A DNA stretch of 64,000 nucleotides from Tissierella creatinophila DSM 6911 (GCF_001940565.1 NZ_LTDM01000003.1:1-64000); one strand, 5' to 3'. Numbered from the stretch's first letter, positions 1-8,821 are shown. Program-made: numbers and translations. The notes: a model not told the origin generated them from the letters alone.

Positions 1-68
1 TCAATTTCCGTTTTGAGTTATAAACAACTTGATACTGTATATATACCCAAAATCGGGGGAATCCCAGC

Positions 69-137
69 CATTTCAATAGATTGAAATGCAGTAAAATAGC
101 TCGCTACAGAGTTCTGCAACGAGCTATCAAATTTTTA
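69..137 (+). terminator. Hairpins, probable terminator of an off-window gene
   Basis: A 7-bp stem (TAGCTCG at 97-103 with CGAGCTA at 120-126) is followed by a T-rich tail, which looks like a rho-independent terminator for a plus-strand gene lying left of the window. Just before it, 69-88 is a nearly perfect palindrome (CATTTCAAT / ATTGAAATG). No coding frame is supported in 1-267. Confidence 0.45.
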
Positions 138-174
138 ATAAGGGGGCATGTAAATATAATGTCCATTTAAAGAA

Positions 175-222
175 AATATATACTTAAATTAGTCTTGTTT
201 AAAATAAATTTAAGTATATATT
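175..222. repeat. 16-bp inverted repeat upstream of the OYE gene
   Basis: AATATATACTTAAATT (175-190) and its exact reverse complement (207-222) are separated by 16 nt. The pair lies 46 bp before the start codon of the oxidoreductase gene at 268. It is either an operator in its promoter region or an mRNA leader hairpin. No T-run follows, so it is not a standard terminator. Confidence 0.5.
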
Positions 223-267
223 AAATTTCCACTTTTAGGGTATAATTATTAGAGGAGGAGATTAACA

Positions 268-1284
268 TTGAAAACTTTTGAAAAATTTGAAATAAAAGAT
301 TTAACTCTTAAAAATAGAATAGTTATGGCTCCTATGTGTACCTATTCTTCAGATGAAGATGGACTAGTAAAAGATTTTCATAGAGTCCACTATGGTTCAA
401 GGGCTATAGGTGGAACCGGACTTATAATAGTAGAAGCTGCTGCTATCATTCCTAATGGTAGAATATCAAATAGAGATTTAGGCATATGGGATGACAATCA
501 TATTGAAGGATTAAAATCTCTTGTAGAAAATGTACATGAATATGATTCTAAAATAGCCATACAACTTGCTCATGCAGGTAGAAAGAGTGATAGTGAAGAT
601 GAATATATAGTAGCACCTTCTGAAATTCTCCATAGTGAGAATTATAAACTTCCCTATGAACTTAAAAGCTGTGATATAAAAGATTTGATAATAAGATTTA
701 AAGATGGCGCTAGAAGAGCATTAGAGGCAGGTTTTGATGCTATAGAAATCCATGCAGCTCATGGCTATTTAATCCATGAATTTCTATCACCTATTACCAA
801 TAAAAGAGTAGATGAATATGGTGGAAGCCTTGGAAACAGAACTAGATTTTTAAAAGAGATACTTTTAGCTATAAAAGAAGTTTGGCCAAAAGAAAAACCT
901 ATCCTTGTAAGATTTTCTGCTACAGATTATAAGCAAGGTGGAATAGACAAAGATGAAATTGTCGATATAATAAATGAAGTGAAAGAATACTTCGATATAG
1001 CCCATATAAGTACTGGAGGACTTGTAGATGTAGATATAAATACATTCCCTGGTTATCAAGTAAGTTTTGCAGAAAGAGTTAAAAAGAAATGTTCTATCCC
1101 AACTATATCAGTTGGACTTATAGAAAATTTTAATCAGATAGAAGAGATTCTTTCTAATAATAGATCAGACCTTGTGGCCTTAGGTAGAAAATTACTCCGT
1201 GACCCCTATGCACCACTTCATATGGCTTATGATCAAAACATTGATATAGATTTTCCACTGCAATACAAAAGAGCATATAGATAA
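268..1284 (+). CDS. namA: Old yellow enzyme family NADPH dehydrogenase (NamA/YqjM-like)
   Basis: A 338-residue FMN-dependent TIM-barrel oxidoreductase of the YqjM/NamA branch, which reduces activated C=C bonds of enones and other electrophiles with NAD(P)H. Visible marks are the N-terminal MAPMCTYS segment with the redox-tuning Cys of the YqjM type, QLAHAGRKS, the substrate-binding HAAHGYLIHEFLSP block (about residue 164), the DEYGGSLGNRTR segment, and ALGRKLLRDP near the C-terminus. The length is normal for the family. Translation starts at TTG (268-270), chosen because AGAGGAGGAG sits 7-8 nt upstream. It is transcribed alone, convergent with the threonine dehydratase gene, and shares a bidirectional terminator with it. 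The natural substrate cannot be read from sequence; the family call is firm. Confidence 0.93.
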   Translation: MKTFEKFEIKDLTLKNRIVMAPMCTYSSDEDGLVKDFHRVHYGSRAIGGTGLIIVEAAAIIPNGRISNRDLGIWDDNHIEGLKSLVENVHEYDSKIAIQLAHAGRKSDSEDEYIVAPSEILHSENYKLPYELKSCDIKDLIIRFKDGARRALEAGFDAIEIHAAHGYLIHEFLSPITNKRVDEYGGSLGNRTRFLKEILLAIKEVWPKEKPILVRFSATDYKQGGIDKDEIVDIINEVKEYFDIAHISTGGLVDVDINTFPGYQVSFAERVKKKCSIPTISVGLIENFNQIEEILSNNRSDLVALGRKLLRDPYAPLHMAYDQNIDIDFPLQYKRAYR

Positions 1285-1316
1285 AAAAAGAAGATCAATT
1301 GATCTTCTTTTTTTAT
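1281..1316. terminator. Bidirectional rho-independent terminator
   Basis: A perfect palindrome with an A-run on one side and a T-run on the other (core AAGAAGATCAATTGATCTTCTT). It lies between the convergent genes ending at 1284 (+) and 1313 (-), so it can terminate both. Confidence 0.9.
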
Positions 1317-2272
1317 GAATCTTTATTTATGATTTCTAGCAGCAGTTGTTTATCTATGTTTCCACCTGTTAAAACAACCGCTATATTTTCCCCTTTAAAA
1401 ATTTCAGAATTAGTTCTTACTGCTGCTATACCTATAGCTGCTGCTGGTTCTACTATTATTTTTTCTTCTAAAAGAGCATATTTAATCGCATCTGCTATAT
1501 CCTCTTCTTCTATTACCATTATATCGTCTATACATTCTTTAGCCATTTTATATGGAATATATCCCACTCCCCCAATTAGTGCATCACAAATAGAGTTTTC
1601 AGTTGGATAAGTTTCGTAGAACTTTTCATCTCTAAGAGAAGCCACCATAGCAGGGCAAGCTGATGTCTGAAGGCCTATAATCTTTATGTTGGGATTAATA
1701 TGCTTAGCGGCTATACTTATACCTGTTATGATTCCACCACCACCTATAGGAACAAGTATGGTATCTATATCAGGTTGTTCTTCTAATATCTCTATTGCAA
1801 TAGTACCTTGCCCTGCTATAACTTCTTTATCAGAGCAAGGGTCTATAAATATACCCCCTCCTTCCTTTATTTTCTCTAAGGCAAATTCGTGGGCTTCATC
1901 ATAGTTTTTTCCTACCTTTACTACTTTTGCCCCATAGTATCCTATCTTTTCTACCTTACTCTTTGGAGTTGTAATAGGTACATATACAGTTGCTTTTTCA
2001 ATTCCCAGTAAATTTGATACATAGCTTACTGCTGCTCCATGATTTCCTGAAGAAACAGCTACCACTCCTTTTTCTCTTTCTTCTTTAGTAAGGCTTGTTA
2101 TTTTACTAGTTGCACCTCTAACTTTTGCACATCTCACCTTTTGTTGATTTTCTAGTTTAAGATATATATTTGTATTCTCATCACTTAGATGTATTGACTT
2201 TTCTAAAGGCGTATGATAAACATACCTCTCTATCCTATTCTTTGCTTTTTCTACATCATTAAAACTAATCAT
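1313..2272 (-). CDS. Threonine/serine dehydratase (PLP, fold type II)
   Basis: A 319-residue PLP enzyme that deaminates L-threonine (or L-serine) to 2-oxobutyrate (or pyruvate) and ammonia. The PLP Lys is K50 in CAKVRGA, SSGNHGAAVSY is the substrate/cofactor loop (about 73-83), and PIGGGGIITGIS is the glycine-rich phosphate-binding loop (about 175). The length equals the short catabolic (TdcB-like) form: the C-terminal ACT regulatory domain of biosynthetic IlvA is absent. The start has a good RBS (AAGGAGATG). It begins 13 bp after the YjiH-family gene, so the two form an operon. This suggests amino-acid fermentation, with the membrane partner moving substrate or product (inference). Serine racemase-like activity is an alternative. 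Confidence 0.88.
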   Translation of the reverse strand: MISFNDVEKAKNRIERYVYHTPLEKSIHLSDENTNIYLKLENQQKVRCAKVRGATSKITSLTKEEREKGVVAVSSGNHGAAVSYVSNLLGIEKATVYVPITTPKSKVEKIGYYGAKVVKVGKNYDEAHEFALEKIKEGGGIFIDPCSDKEVIAGQGTIAIEILEEQPDIDTILVPIGGGGIITGISIAAKHINPNIKIIGLQTSACPAMVASLRDEKFYETYPTENSICDALIGGVGYIPYKMAKECIDDIMVIEEEDIADAIKYALLEEKIIVEPAAAIGIAAVRTNSEIFKGENIAVVLTGGNIDKQLLLEIINKDS

Positions 2273-2285
2273 TTTTTACATCTCC

Positions 2286-3644
2286 TTAAAATAGTAAGTG
2301 AGCTACCAACACTATAATTGGAAGAGTTACAAGTGTTCTCTCTATAAATATTATAAATAAATCTTTAAGGGAAACTTCTATCTTTGAGCCCAGTATAACA
2401 GCTCCCGCTTCTGATAGATATACAAGTTGTGTTACAGAAAGTGTAGCAACTACAAATCTAGTCATTTCACTTGGGATGCTTGCCCCTATAACTGAAGGTA
2501 AAAACATATCTGCAAATCCTACCATTACAGTTTTAGAAGCTTCTACAGCATATGGAACTCTTAGAAGTTTTAGTATTGGAATAAATGGCATTCCTAGCCA
2601 TTCAAATATTGGTGTATGCTCTGCAATTATAAGGGCTATAGTACCAAATGCCATAATAACAGGAAGAACTCCAAGCCATAAATCTAGTACTGATTTTGCA
2701 CCATTTTTTATAAGCTTAAATATGTTTGAACTCTCATTAGCTCTGTCTATTGCAAGTTTTAGTCCCCACTCTACATTGGTATACCCCTGTGGTATATCTT
2801 CTCCTAAATCCTTTTTCTCTCCATGATAGTAAGTATCTTTCTTTCGAGATAATGGAGGAAGCCTTGGGATTATTATAGCTGCAACAACTCCTGTTAAAAC
2901 TATAGTTAAATAATAAGGAGCAAATAGTCTCATTAAATTAACTTGCTTTAATACTACTAATGAAAAAGTAATGGATACAGCAGAAAATGTGGTAGCTATA
3001 ATGCTTGCTTCTCTGGATGTATAATATCCTTCTTTATATTGTTTATTTGTAAGACTTACCCCTATAGTTCCATCTCCTATCCATGATGCCACACAATCTA
3101 TTGAAGATCTTCCTGGCAATCCAAATAGGGGTCTCATAACTGGAGTAAGAAGTACTCCTACAAATTCTAAAAGTCCAAAGTCTGTTAAATATGGCAAAAG
3201 GAATCCTGCAAATAAAAATATGGAGAAGAGTCCAAGTATAAGGTCATGTAAAATAAGTCCTCCAGTATTTTCTGACCAAATCCACTCTGGCCCTATTTCA
3301 AAATATACAAGTGCTGCTAGTATAAATCCTATCAATCTTACCACTGTCCAAAATATACTTACATCAAATATTCCTTTTAAAAATTCACTTCTTTCTATTA
3401 TATTGGGTTTTGCAGTTTTATAAATAAGAGTAACTATTGCAGTAAATGCAATAAAGATAAATATAATACTGGGAAGCGATTTTCCAAGTGCTCTTGTAAC
3501 CCATCCAGCAAATAATGCTGCTGCAATAGTTGTTTCTCCCTTATAATTAAATGGAAACATCAATAATAACATTCCTATTATTGATGGAACTATAAATTTA
3601 AAATAATCCATAAATGAATATTTTTGTTTCATAAGTTTTTTCAT
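2286..3644 (-). CDS. YjiH family membrane protein (nucleoside-recognition/Gate domain)
   Basis: A 452-residue polytopic membrane protein with about ten hydrophobic segments and the conserved block around LPGRSSIDCVASWIGDGTIG (residues ~170-190), typical of YjiH proteins that carry the nucleoside-recognition 'Gate' domain. The biochemical role of the family is not established; members often sit beside amino-acid or purine catabolic genes. ATG follows GGAGGAGAG at good spacing. It is the first gene of a two-gene operon with the threonine/serine dehydratase downstream, so transport of an amino acid or its keto-acid product is a reasonable guess, but only a guess. Confidence 0.8.
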   Translation of the reverse strand: MKKLMKQKYSFMDYFKFIVPSIIGMLLLMFPFNYKGETTIAAALFAGWVTRALGKSLPSIIFIFIAFTAIVTLIYKTAKPNIIERSEFLKGIFDVSIFWTVVRLIGFILAALVYFEIGPEWIWSENTGGLILHDLILGLFSIFLFAGFLLPYLTDFGLLEFVGVLLTPVMRPLFGLPGRSSIDCVASWIGDGTIGVSLTNKQYKEGYYTSREASIIATTFSAVSITFSLVVLKQVNLMRLFAPYYLTIVLTGVVAAIIIPRLPPLSRKKDTYYHGEKKDLGEDIPQGYTNVEWGLKLAIDRANESSNIFKLIKNGAKSVLDLWLGVLPVIMAFGTIALIIAEHTPIFEWLGMPFIPILKLLRVPYAVEASKTVMVGFADMFLPSVIGASIPSEMTRFVVATLSVTQLVYLSEAGAVILGSKIEVSLKDLFIIFIERTLVTLPIIVLVAHLLF

Positions 3645-3858
3645 ATTCTCTCCTCCATGCTTTCACTTGTTTCTCGTTTTATCTCTTTCTTATTGTTATA
3701 GAGTTACCCATAATATCAAATGATATCACTAAATACTTTAATTTTTTTAGAAAAGTAATATCTCTCCTATAAAATGTTAAGATAGCTTAAAAAATTAAAT
3801 GTATATTATATATACAAATAGAAACAATAGTATTGAAACTATTTAAATTTTAAAAGGA
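3645..3858. other. Divergent intergenic region
   Basis: This 214-bp AT-rich gap separates the divergent YjiH-family (-) and DUF378 (+) genes and must hold both promoters. AAATATACAC-like runs and a short ATATCAAATGATAT palindrome near 3715-3727 are visible. I see no gene or convincing structured RNA. Confidence 0.5.
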
Positions 3859-4065
3859 GTGAATTTTATGGATACAACTGCTTTAGTATTGGTTATAATT
3901 GGTGCTCTTAACTGGGGACTTATTGCTCTTTTTCAGTTTGACTTAGTAGCTAGTTTATTTGGAGGCCAAGATTCTTTTTTAAGTAGAATTGTTTACGGCC
4001 TTGTAGCTCTAGCTGGAATTTATTGTGTTAAATTTATATTTGATAGACGAAAAGTAATAGAATAG
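3859..4065 (+). CDS. DUF378 family small membrane protein
   Basis: A 68-residue protein with two hydrophobic segments (about 7-30 and 42-60). The family-specific motif is IGALNWGLIALFQFDLV (residues 14-30), followed by a glycine-containing loop and VYGLVALAGIY. This pattern identifies the DUF378 family of short bacterial membrane proteins of unknown function. It has a strong RBS (AAAAGGAGTG) before ATG. It is monocistronic and convergent with gatB; its stop codon lies inside the shared terminator palindrome. Confidence 0.88.
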   Translation: MNFMDTTALVLVIIGALNWGLIALFQFDLVASLFGGQDSFLSRIVYGLVALAGIYCVKFIFDRRKVIE

Positions 4066-4085
4066 GCATATGCCTATTCTATTTT
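4056..4085. terminator. Bidirectional terminator between DUF378 gene and gatB
   Basis: The palindrome centred at 4070/4071 (ATAGAATAGGCATA and its complement) has a T7 run on the plus side. It overlaps the last codons of both convergent genes. Confidence 0.85.
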
Positions 4086-5503
4086 TTTAATTTTTCCTCT
4101 AATATCGTTTTGCTCATTTCTGGATTTGCGCGTCCCTTGGTCTCTTTCATTATCTTACCTATTATAGACTGAAGGGCTTTTTCTTTACCCGCTTGATATT
4201 CTTCTACAGCCTTTTGACTCTGTGAAATTATTCCATTTATTAAAGGTTCTAGTATCTCTCTACTATTTATTTGTTCTAGGTTTTTTTCTTTTATTATTTC
4301 TTTAGCAGTCTTTTGTGTTTCATTCATAAGTTTTATAATCTGTTTTGCACTATTATTGTTTATAGTTCCATCTTCTAAAAATCTTACTAGTTCTCCTAGA
4401 TCTTGTGGAGAAATCTCTATATCAAATTCATCAGAAGTTGAAAGACCAAATATCTCACCTATTAAAATATTTGCTAATATCTTAGGTGATTTTACAAGTT
4501 CAACACACTCTTGGAAGTAATCTGCACTCTTCTTTGAACTTACAATCTGTTCTGCATCATAAGCACTTAAACCATATTTATCCATATACATCCTTTTTCT
4601 TGTATCTGGAAGTTCAGGAAGATTCTTAATTATCTTTTCTATTGTATCTTCATCTATCACTATAGGCATAAGATCAGGATCAGGAAAATATCTATAGTCT
4701 GTAGCATCTTCTTTTTCTCTCATAGAATATGTGATTCTTTTTTCATCATCATATCCACGTGTTTCTTGAACTAGCGTTTCTCCACTTTCGATTGCCTTTA
4801 TCTGTCTTTTTCTTTCATATTCTATAGCCCTCATTATGGAGTTAAAAGAGTTTAAGTTTTTAATCTCTGCTCTTACCCCAAATTTTTCTTCACCCTTTTC
4901 TCTTATAGATAGGTTTACGTCACATCTAAATGAGCCTTCGTTCATCTTAGCATCTGATACATCTATATAGATCATAATAGTTCTAAGTTTTTGTAAATAT
5001 GCTTTTACTTCGTGTTCACTTCTAAAGTCTGGTTCTGATACTATTTCTATTAGAGGAACTCCGCCCCTATTATAATCTATCAGTGTTCCAAGTTCAGGAT
5101 CATGAACTAGTTTTCCCGCATCTTCTTCTATATGAATCCTTGTGATTCCTATTCTCTTTTGTCCATCTTCTGATTCTATATCTAGATACCCACCATGACA
5201 AATTGGAAGTTCATTTTGAGAAATTTGATATGCTTTACCAGAGTCTGGATAAAAATAGTTTTTACGATCTTGTTTGCCTCGTCTCGTAATTTCACAGTTT
5301 GTACTAACTCCAGCTTTAATAGCATATTCTACTACTTTTTCATTTAAAGTTGGAAGGGTACCCGGAAGTCCTATACATATTGGACAACAATGAGTATTTG
5401 GTTCTCCCCCAAAATCTACCTCACAACTACAAAATATCTTTGACTTGGTTTTAAGCTCCACATGTACTTCAAGTCCTATGACGGTTTCATATTCTTTACT
5501 CAT
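4079..5503 (-). CDS. gatB: Asp-tRNA(Asn)/Glu-tRNA(Gln) amidotransferase subunit GatB
   Basis: GatB binds the misacylated tRNA, phosphorylates the Asp or Glu carboxylate with ATP and completes amidation with ammonia normally delivered from GatA. The N-terminal VIGLEVHVELKTKSKIFC signature, the Cys-rich HCCPICIGLPG loop, the NYFYPDSGKAYQISQ block, the RYFPDPDLMPI segment and a C-terminal YqeY-like helical domain ending in KGRANPEMSKTILEE are all intact. The 474-residue length is standard. ATG at 5501-5503 is chosen (RBS GAGGAAGG); a GTG three codons upstream is less likely. The gene overlaps the preceding GatA-like gene by a few codons and is last in the operon. Unlike its partner GatA it shows no sign of decay, so the complex is probably still in use. 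Confidence 0.95.
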   Translation of the reverse strand: MSKEYETVIGLEVHVELKTKSKIFCSCEVDFGGEPNTHCCPICIGLPGTLPTLNEKVVEYAIKAGVSTNCEITRRGKQDRKNYFYPDSGKAYQISQNELPICHGGYLDIESEDGQKRIGITRIHIEEDAGKLVHDPELGTLIDYNRGGVPLIEIVSEPDFRSEHEVKAYLQKLRTIMIYIDVSDAKMNEGSFRCDVNLSIREKGEEKFGVRAEIKNLNSFNSIMRAIEYERKRQIKAIESGETLVQETRGYDDEKRITYSMREKEDATDYRYFPDPDLMPIVIDEDTIEKIIKNLPELPDTRKRMYMDKYGLSAYDAEQIVSSKKSADYFQECVELVKSPKILANILIGEIFGLSTSDEFDIEISPQDLGELVRFLEDGTINNNSAKQIIKLMNETQKTAKEIIKEKNLEQINSREILEPLINGIISQSQKAVEEYQAGKEKALQSIIGKIMKETKGRANPEMSKTILEEKLKK

Positions 5504-6710
5504 CTTTTCCACCTTCCTCTTTACTGTTTAAAATTTTTTCTTCGTAGTTTAAAGCTAATTTAAATAGGAGTTCTTCATTAGAACTCTTCCCCATGATTCC
5601 AATTCCAAATTTTTCTTTTTCATAAATGCTTGGAAGACTTATTTCTGGTGTTCCTACTATATTAGCAATTACAGTATAGTTTATATCTTCTCCTACAATA
5701 GGGCTTAGGATTATATCGTATTGTTCAAACCTTTTATTTACTTCATCTTTTATAAGGGTTCTTATCTTTTGACTCTTTTCATAATAATCTTCATAGTTGT
5801 CCTTACTTAGTACAAAGTTTCCAAACATGATTTTCTTTTTAACATCTATTGAAAGTCCTTTGGTTCTATTTTGTTTAAAGAAATCTTCATTGTCAAGATG
5901 TCCTTTAGTTCTATATCCATAGAAAACTCCATCAAATTTTCCCATATCAGAAGAAAACTCTGCTGCTTGAAGGATATTATATATAGAAGAAGCATATTTT
6001 GCTGAAGGAATTGTTATATAGTCTATACTACAACCAAGTTTTTTAAATTCTTCTAAAGTCTTATCCATTTCTTTTTGTAGGGCTTCATCTAAGTCTTTTA
6101 GGTATTCTTTAGGTACTCCTATTTTTATCTTGTCTATACCTTTTAATTCGATATCTTTTCTATTAAATGTAGTAGAATCTTTTTTATCTTTTCCTGATAT
6201 AGTATAAAACACCTTTTTCATAGTCTCTACATCTTTAGAAATAATACCTACTTGTTCAAGAGATGGTGCACTTCCTATAACTCCATATCTAGATATACTT
6301 CCATAAGTAGGTTTTAAACCATAAAGACCGCTCTCTACTGCTTCTATCCTTATCTCTCCTGATGTATCTCCTCCAATAGATACATCTGCCCCATCTTCTT
6401 TTAGTACTCTTCCCAAATTGGAATCTATTTTTTTGCCTACTCCAAATTCTCTTATATCTATCTTACCTGTTACTATGGCATCTTCATCTAATACCTTTTC
6501 TACTATAGTTGCATCAAAAGGAGGTATATAGTTCTCTAGCATCTTAGCTCCTACACTTGTGAGCATCTCCTTAGTTGATATGCTATCTTCTAGGGCTATA
6601 CGCATTCCAAATAAATTGCCTAGTGTTTCACCATTTTCTTTTTTCAACTGCAATACTTTTTCTCTTTGTTTTATCTTTTCTCTATCTATAGTTTTATACA
6701 ATTTATCCAT
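5496..6710 (-). CDS. GatA-like protein lacking the amidase catalytic triad
   Basis: A 404-residue homologue of GatA (normally about 485). Outside the active site it follows GatA closely: LFGM, ATIVEKV, GLYGLKPTYGSISRYG (128-143), SLEQVG, GVPKEYL, FDGVFYGYRT, KKIMFGNFVLS and the C-terminal VGTPEISLP. The amidase Ser-cisSer-Lys triad is gone. The Lys of the GatA (V/I)KDN motif is Glu41 in ALEDSIS; the PGGSSGGSAAAVAAG segment carrying the cis-Ser is missing (about residues 97-110); and the nucleophile of SDTGGS is Glu119 in GGDTSGE. About 40 N-terminal residues are also absent. The frame is open, ATG follows GGGGGAGG, and it overlaps aspS-gatC by 8 bp and gatB by a few codons. Glutaminase activity is not expected; a scaffold role, or use of free ammonia by GatB, is inferred. 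Confidence 0.85.
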   Translation of the reverse strand: MDKLYKTIDREKIKQREKVLQLKKENGETLGNLFGMRIALEDSISTKEMLTSVGAKMLENYIPPFDATIVEKVLDEDAIVTGKIDIREFGVGKKIDSNLGRVLKEDGADVSIGGDTSGEIRIEAVESGLYGLKPTYGSISRYGVIGSAPSLEQVGIISKDVETMKKVFYTISGKDKKDSTTFNRKDIELKGIDKIKIGVPKEYLKDLDEALQKEMDKTLEEFKKLGCSIDYITIPSAKYASSIYNILQAAEFSSDMGKFDGVFYGYRTKGHLDNEDFFKQNRTKGLSIDVKKKIMFGNFVLSKDNYEDYYEKSQKIRTLIKDEVNKRFEQYDIILSPIVGEDINYTVIANIVGTPEISLPSIYEKEKFGIGIMGKSSNEELLFKLALNYEEKILNSKEEGGKDE

Positions 6711-8793
6711 TTTTTACCTCCCCCTTACTCAATCCCTTTTCTAATAATATATATCCATCATAGATACTATTTGCATGTTTTAAAAGTTCTTCTCTAGTAA
6801 AGTTTTTATCTACCTTATCTTCTCTAAAGCTGTTTTCTATAGGGTGAATATTTATAGTGGGAGTTAAACCAGAAACATCCACATCTTGTATATCTGATGT
6901 TTTTTCCATCATCTCTATTATATAGTCTTTATAAGCTTCCTTTTTATCTTCTAGATAAATATATGAACTAATCCCTAAAGCATCAATATCTATATCCTTT
7001 TTTATCAATTTTTCTTGAGCTGTTTTTTCTCCAGTTGCAAAACCAAAGTCTAAAACCTTTAACTGTTCTGGATCTACAGTACTTGGTGCTTCACTTAGTG
7101 GACAAACTCCATCCCCTGTCTTTGGAAATGCTATAACCTCACGAATTGATTCTGCTCCTGCCATCATCATAATTAGTCTATCTAGTCCAAAGGCAAATCC
7201 ACCATGTGGAGGTGTTCCGTAAGAAAATGCCTCTAAGATAAATCCAAATCTTTCTTCTATATCTTCTTTACTAAGACCTAATACTTCAAACATCTTCTTT
7301 TGAATATCACTTCTATGAATACGAATACTTCCACTTCCAAGTTCTACTCCGTTTAACACTATATCGTAAGACTGAGATCTTACACTTTCTGGATCAGTAT
7401 CCATTAAAGCTATATCCTCTTCATTCATCATTGTAAAAGGATGATGCATTGACATAAATCTATTTTCTTCTTCACTCCATTCAAATAGTGGAAAATCTGT
7501 TACCATTAAAAATTTGAAGTCATCTTTTTTTCGTTGACCTAGTTTATCCGCTATATCGAGTCTAAGTCCTCCTAGAGTTTTATTTACTACCTCTATTTTA
7601 TCTGCTGAAAATACTATTAAATCTCCTGGATTTGATTCCATTTTCTCTAAAAGATCTTTCATTGTCTCCTTAGAAAAATACTTAGTAAGAATAGATCTTG
7701 TCTCCCCTGTTTCTTCTATTGCTATCCACGCCATTCCCTTAGCTCCATAGCCTATAGCCCAGGAAGTTAGTTCCTCTATTTCAGTTCTTGTAAAACTATT
7801 TCCACCTTTAATATTTATTGCTTTAACCTTTCCGCCTGTCTTTAAAGTATCTTTGAATACTTTAAAATCAGTATCTTTTAATGCTTCACTTAAATCTACT
7901 ATTTTCATTCCAAATCTTATATCTGGTTTATCGCTTCCATAAAATTCTATTGCTTCTTTATAGGTAATTCTTTCAAAATCCTCTTTTATATCTATATTTA
8001 AAACTTCTTTAAATATCTCTTTAAACATCTCTTCTAGATATCCTAAGATCTCTTCTTGTGATGAAAAAGAAAGTTCCATATCTACCTGTGTAAATTCTGG
8101 TTGTCTATCTGATCTTAAATCTTCATCTCTAAAGCATTTAGCTATCTGATAATATCTATCTACTCCAGATGTCATAAGAAGTTGCTTAAATATTTGTGGT
8201 GATTGAGGAAGAGCGTAAAATTCTCCCTTGTGAAGTCTACTTGGAACTAGATAATCTCGTGCCCCTTCAGGAGTTGATTTAGTAAGTATTGGTGTTTCTA
8301 CCTCTAAAAATTCTCTTTCCTCTAAAAATCTTCTAACTACCTTTAGAGTACTATGTCTTAATACTAGATTATTGTATAGTGAAGGTTTTCTAAGATCTAG
8401 GTATCTATGTTTTAGCCTTAACTCTTCTTTAATATTAGAACTTTCTTCTATCTGAAAAGGTAGTGCTTTAGATTTTGAAAGAATTTCAAGACTTAGTGCC
8501 TTTAATTCTATAGTTCCAGTTGGAAGTTTAGGATTATATGTGTCCATATCTCTTTTTCTTATAACACCACTAACAGCTATTACGTATTCATTTCTTATAG
8601 TTTCAACAGTTTTAAAAGTCTCAGGACTGAGGTTATTGAGATCACATACAACTTGAAGTATTCCAGTTTTATCTCTTAAATCTAAGAATATTATTCCTCC
8701 CATATCCCTTATATTTTGAACCCATCCGGTAAAGCACAGGTTTTTTTCTATATCTTCTTCACTAACTCTTGCAGCATATCTATCTCTTTTCAT
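6703..8793 (-). CDS. aspS: Aspartyl-tRNA synthetase fused to a C-terminal GatC domain
   Basis: A 696-residue fusion. Residues 1 to about 590 are a complete bacterial class II AspRS: an OB-fold anticodon domain (FTGWVQNIRDMGGIIFLDLR), motif 2 FRDEDLRSDRQPEFTQVD, the GAD insertion, and motif 3 GFAFGLDRLIMMM. After the usual end (LKVLDFGF) about 100 residues follow that match GatC: an N-terminal helix, a VDVSGLTPTINIHP segment like the GatC 'VEPTTHV' stretch, SFREDKVDKNFTREELLKHA, and a DGYILLE end. The start is ATG at 8791-8793 with RBS AGGAGG; longer frames upstream lack an RBS. With gatA-like and gatB following, the set could charge and amidate tRNA-Asn in one complex, implying a non-discriminating AspRS (inference). 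The leader is a T-box. Confidence 0.93.
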   Translation of the reverse strand: MKRDRYAARVSEEDIEKNLCFTGWVQNIRDMGGIIFLDLRDKTGILQVVCDLNNLSPETFKTVETIRNEYVIAVSGVIRKRDMDTYNPKLPTGTIELKALSLEILSKSKALPFQIEESSNIKEELRLKHRYLDLRKPSLYNNLVLRHSTLKVVRRFLEEREFLEVETPILTKSTPEGARDYLVPSRLHKGEFYALPQSPQIFKQLLMTSGVDRYYQIAKCFRDEDLRSDRQPEFTQVDMELSFSSQEEILGYLEEMFKEIFKEVLNIDIKEDFERITYKEAIEFYGSDKPDIRFGMKIVDLSEALKDTDFKVFKDTLKTGGKVKAINIKGGNSFTRTEIEELTSWAIGYGAKGMAWIAIEETGETRSILTKYFSKETMKDLLEKMESNPGDLIVFSADKIEVVNKTLGGLRLDIADKLGQRKKDDFKFLMVTDFPLFEWSEEENRFMSMHHPFTMMNEEDIALMDTDPESVRSQSYDIVLNGVELGSGSIRIHRSDIQKKMFEVLGLSKEDIEERFGFILEAFSYGTPPHGGFAFGLDRLIMMMAGAESIREVIAFPKTGDGVCPLSEAPSTVDPEQLKVLDFGFATGEKTAQEKLIKKDIDIDALGISSYIYLEDKKEAYKDYIIEMMEKTSDIQDVDVSGLTPTINIHPIENSFREDKVDKNFTREELLKHANSIYDGYILLEKGLSKGEVKNG

Positions 8794-8821
8794 AAACTTT
8801 CCTCCTCTTTTAAAAAACATT

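Noticed and set aside
865-1059. Minus-strand frame inside the OYE gene
   Set aside because: Ile/Tyr low-complexity, antisense to a conserved gene.
1299-1610. Plus-strand hydrophobic open frame antisense to the threonine dehydratase gene
   Set aside because: It is a mirror of the conserved minus-strand gene, starts in the terminator region and has no family features.
5496-6710. Treating the GatA-like gene as a decayed pseudogene
   Set aside because: The frame is intact, with a strong RBS and overlaps on both sides, and non-catalytic GatA motifs are well kept; losses are concentrated on catalytic residues.
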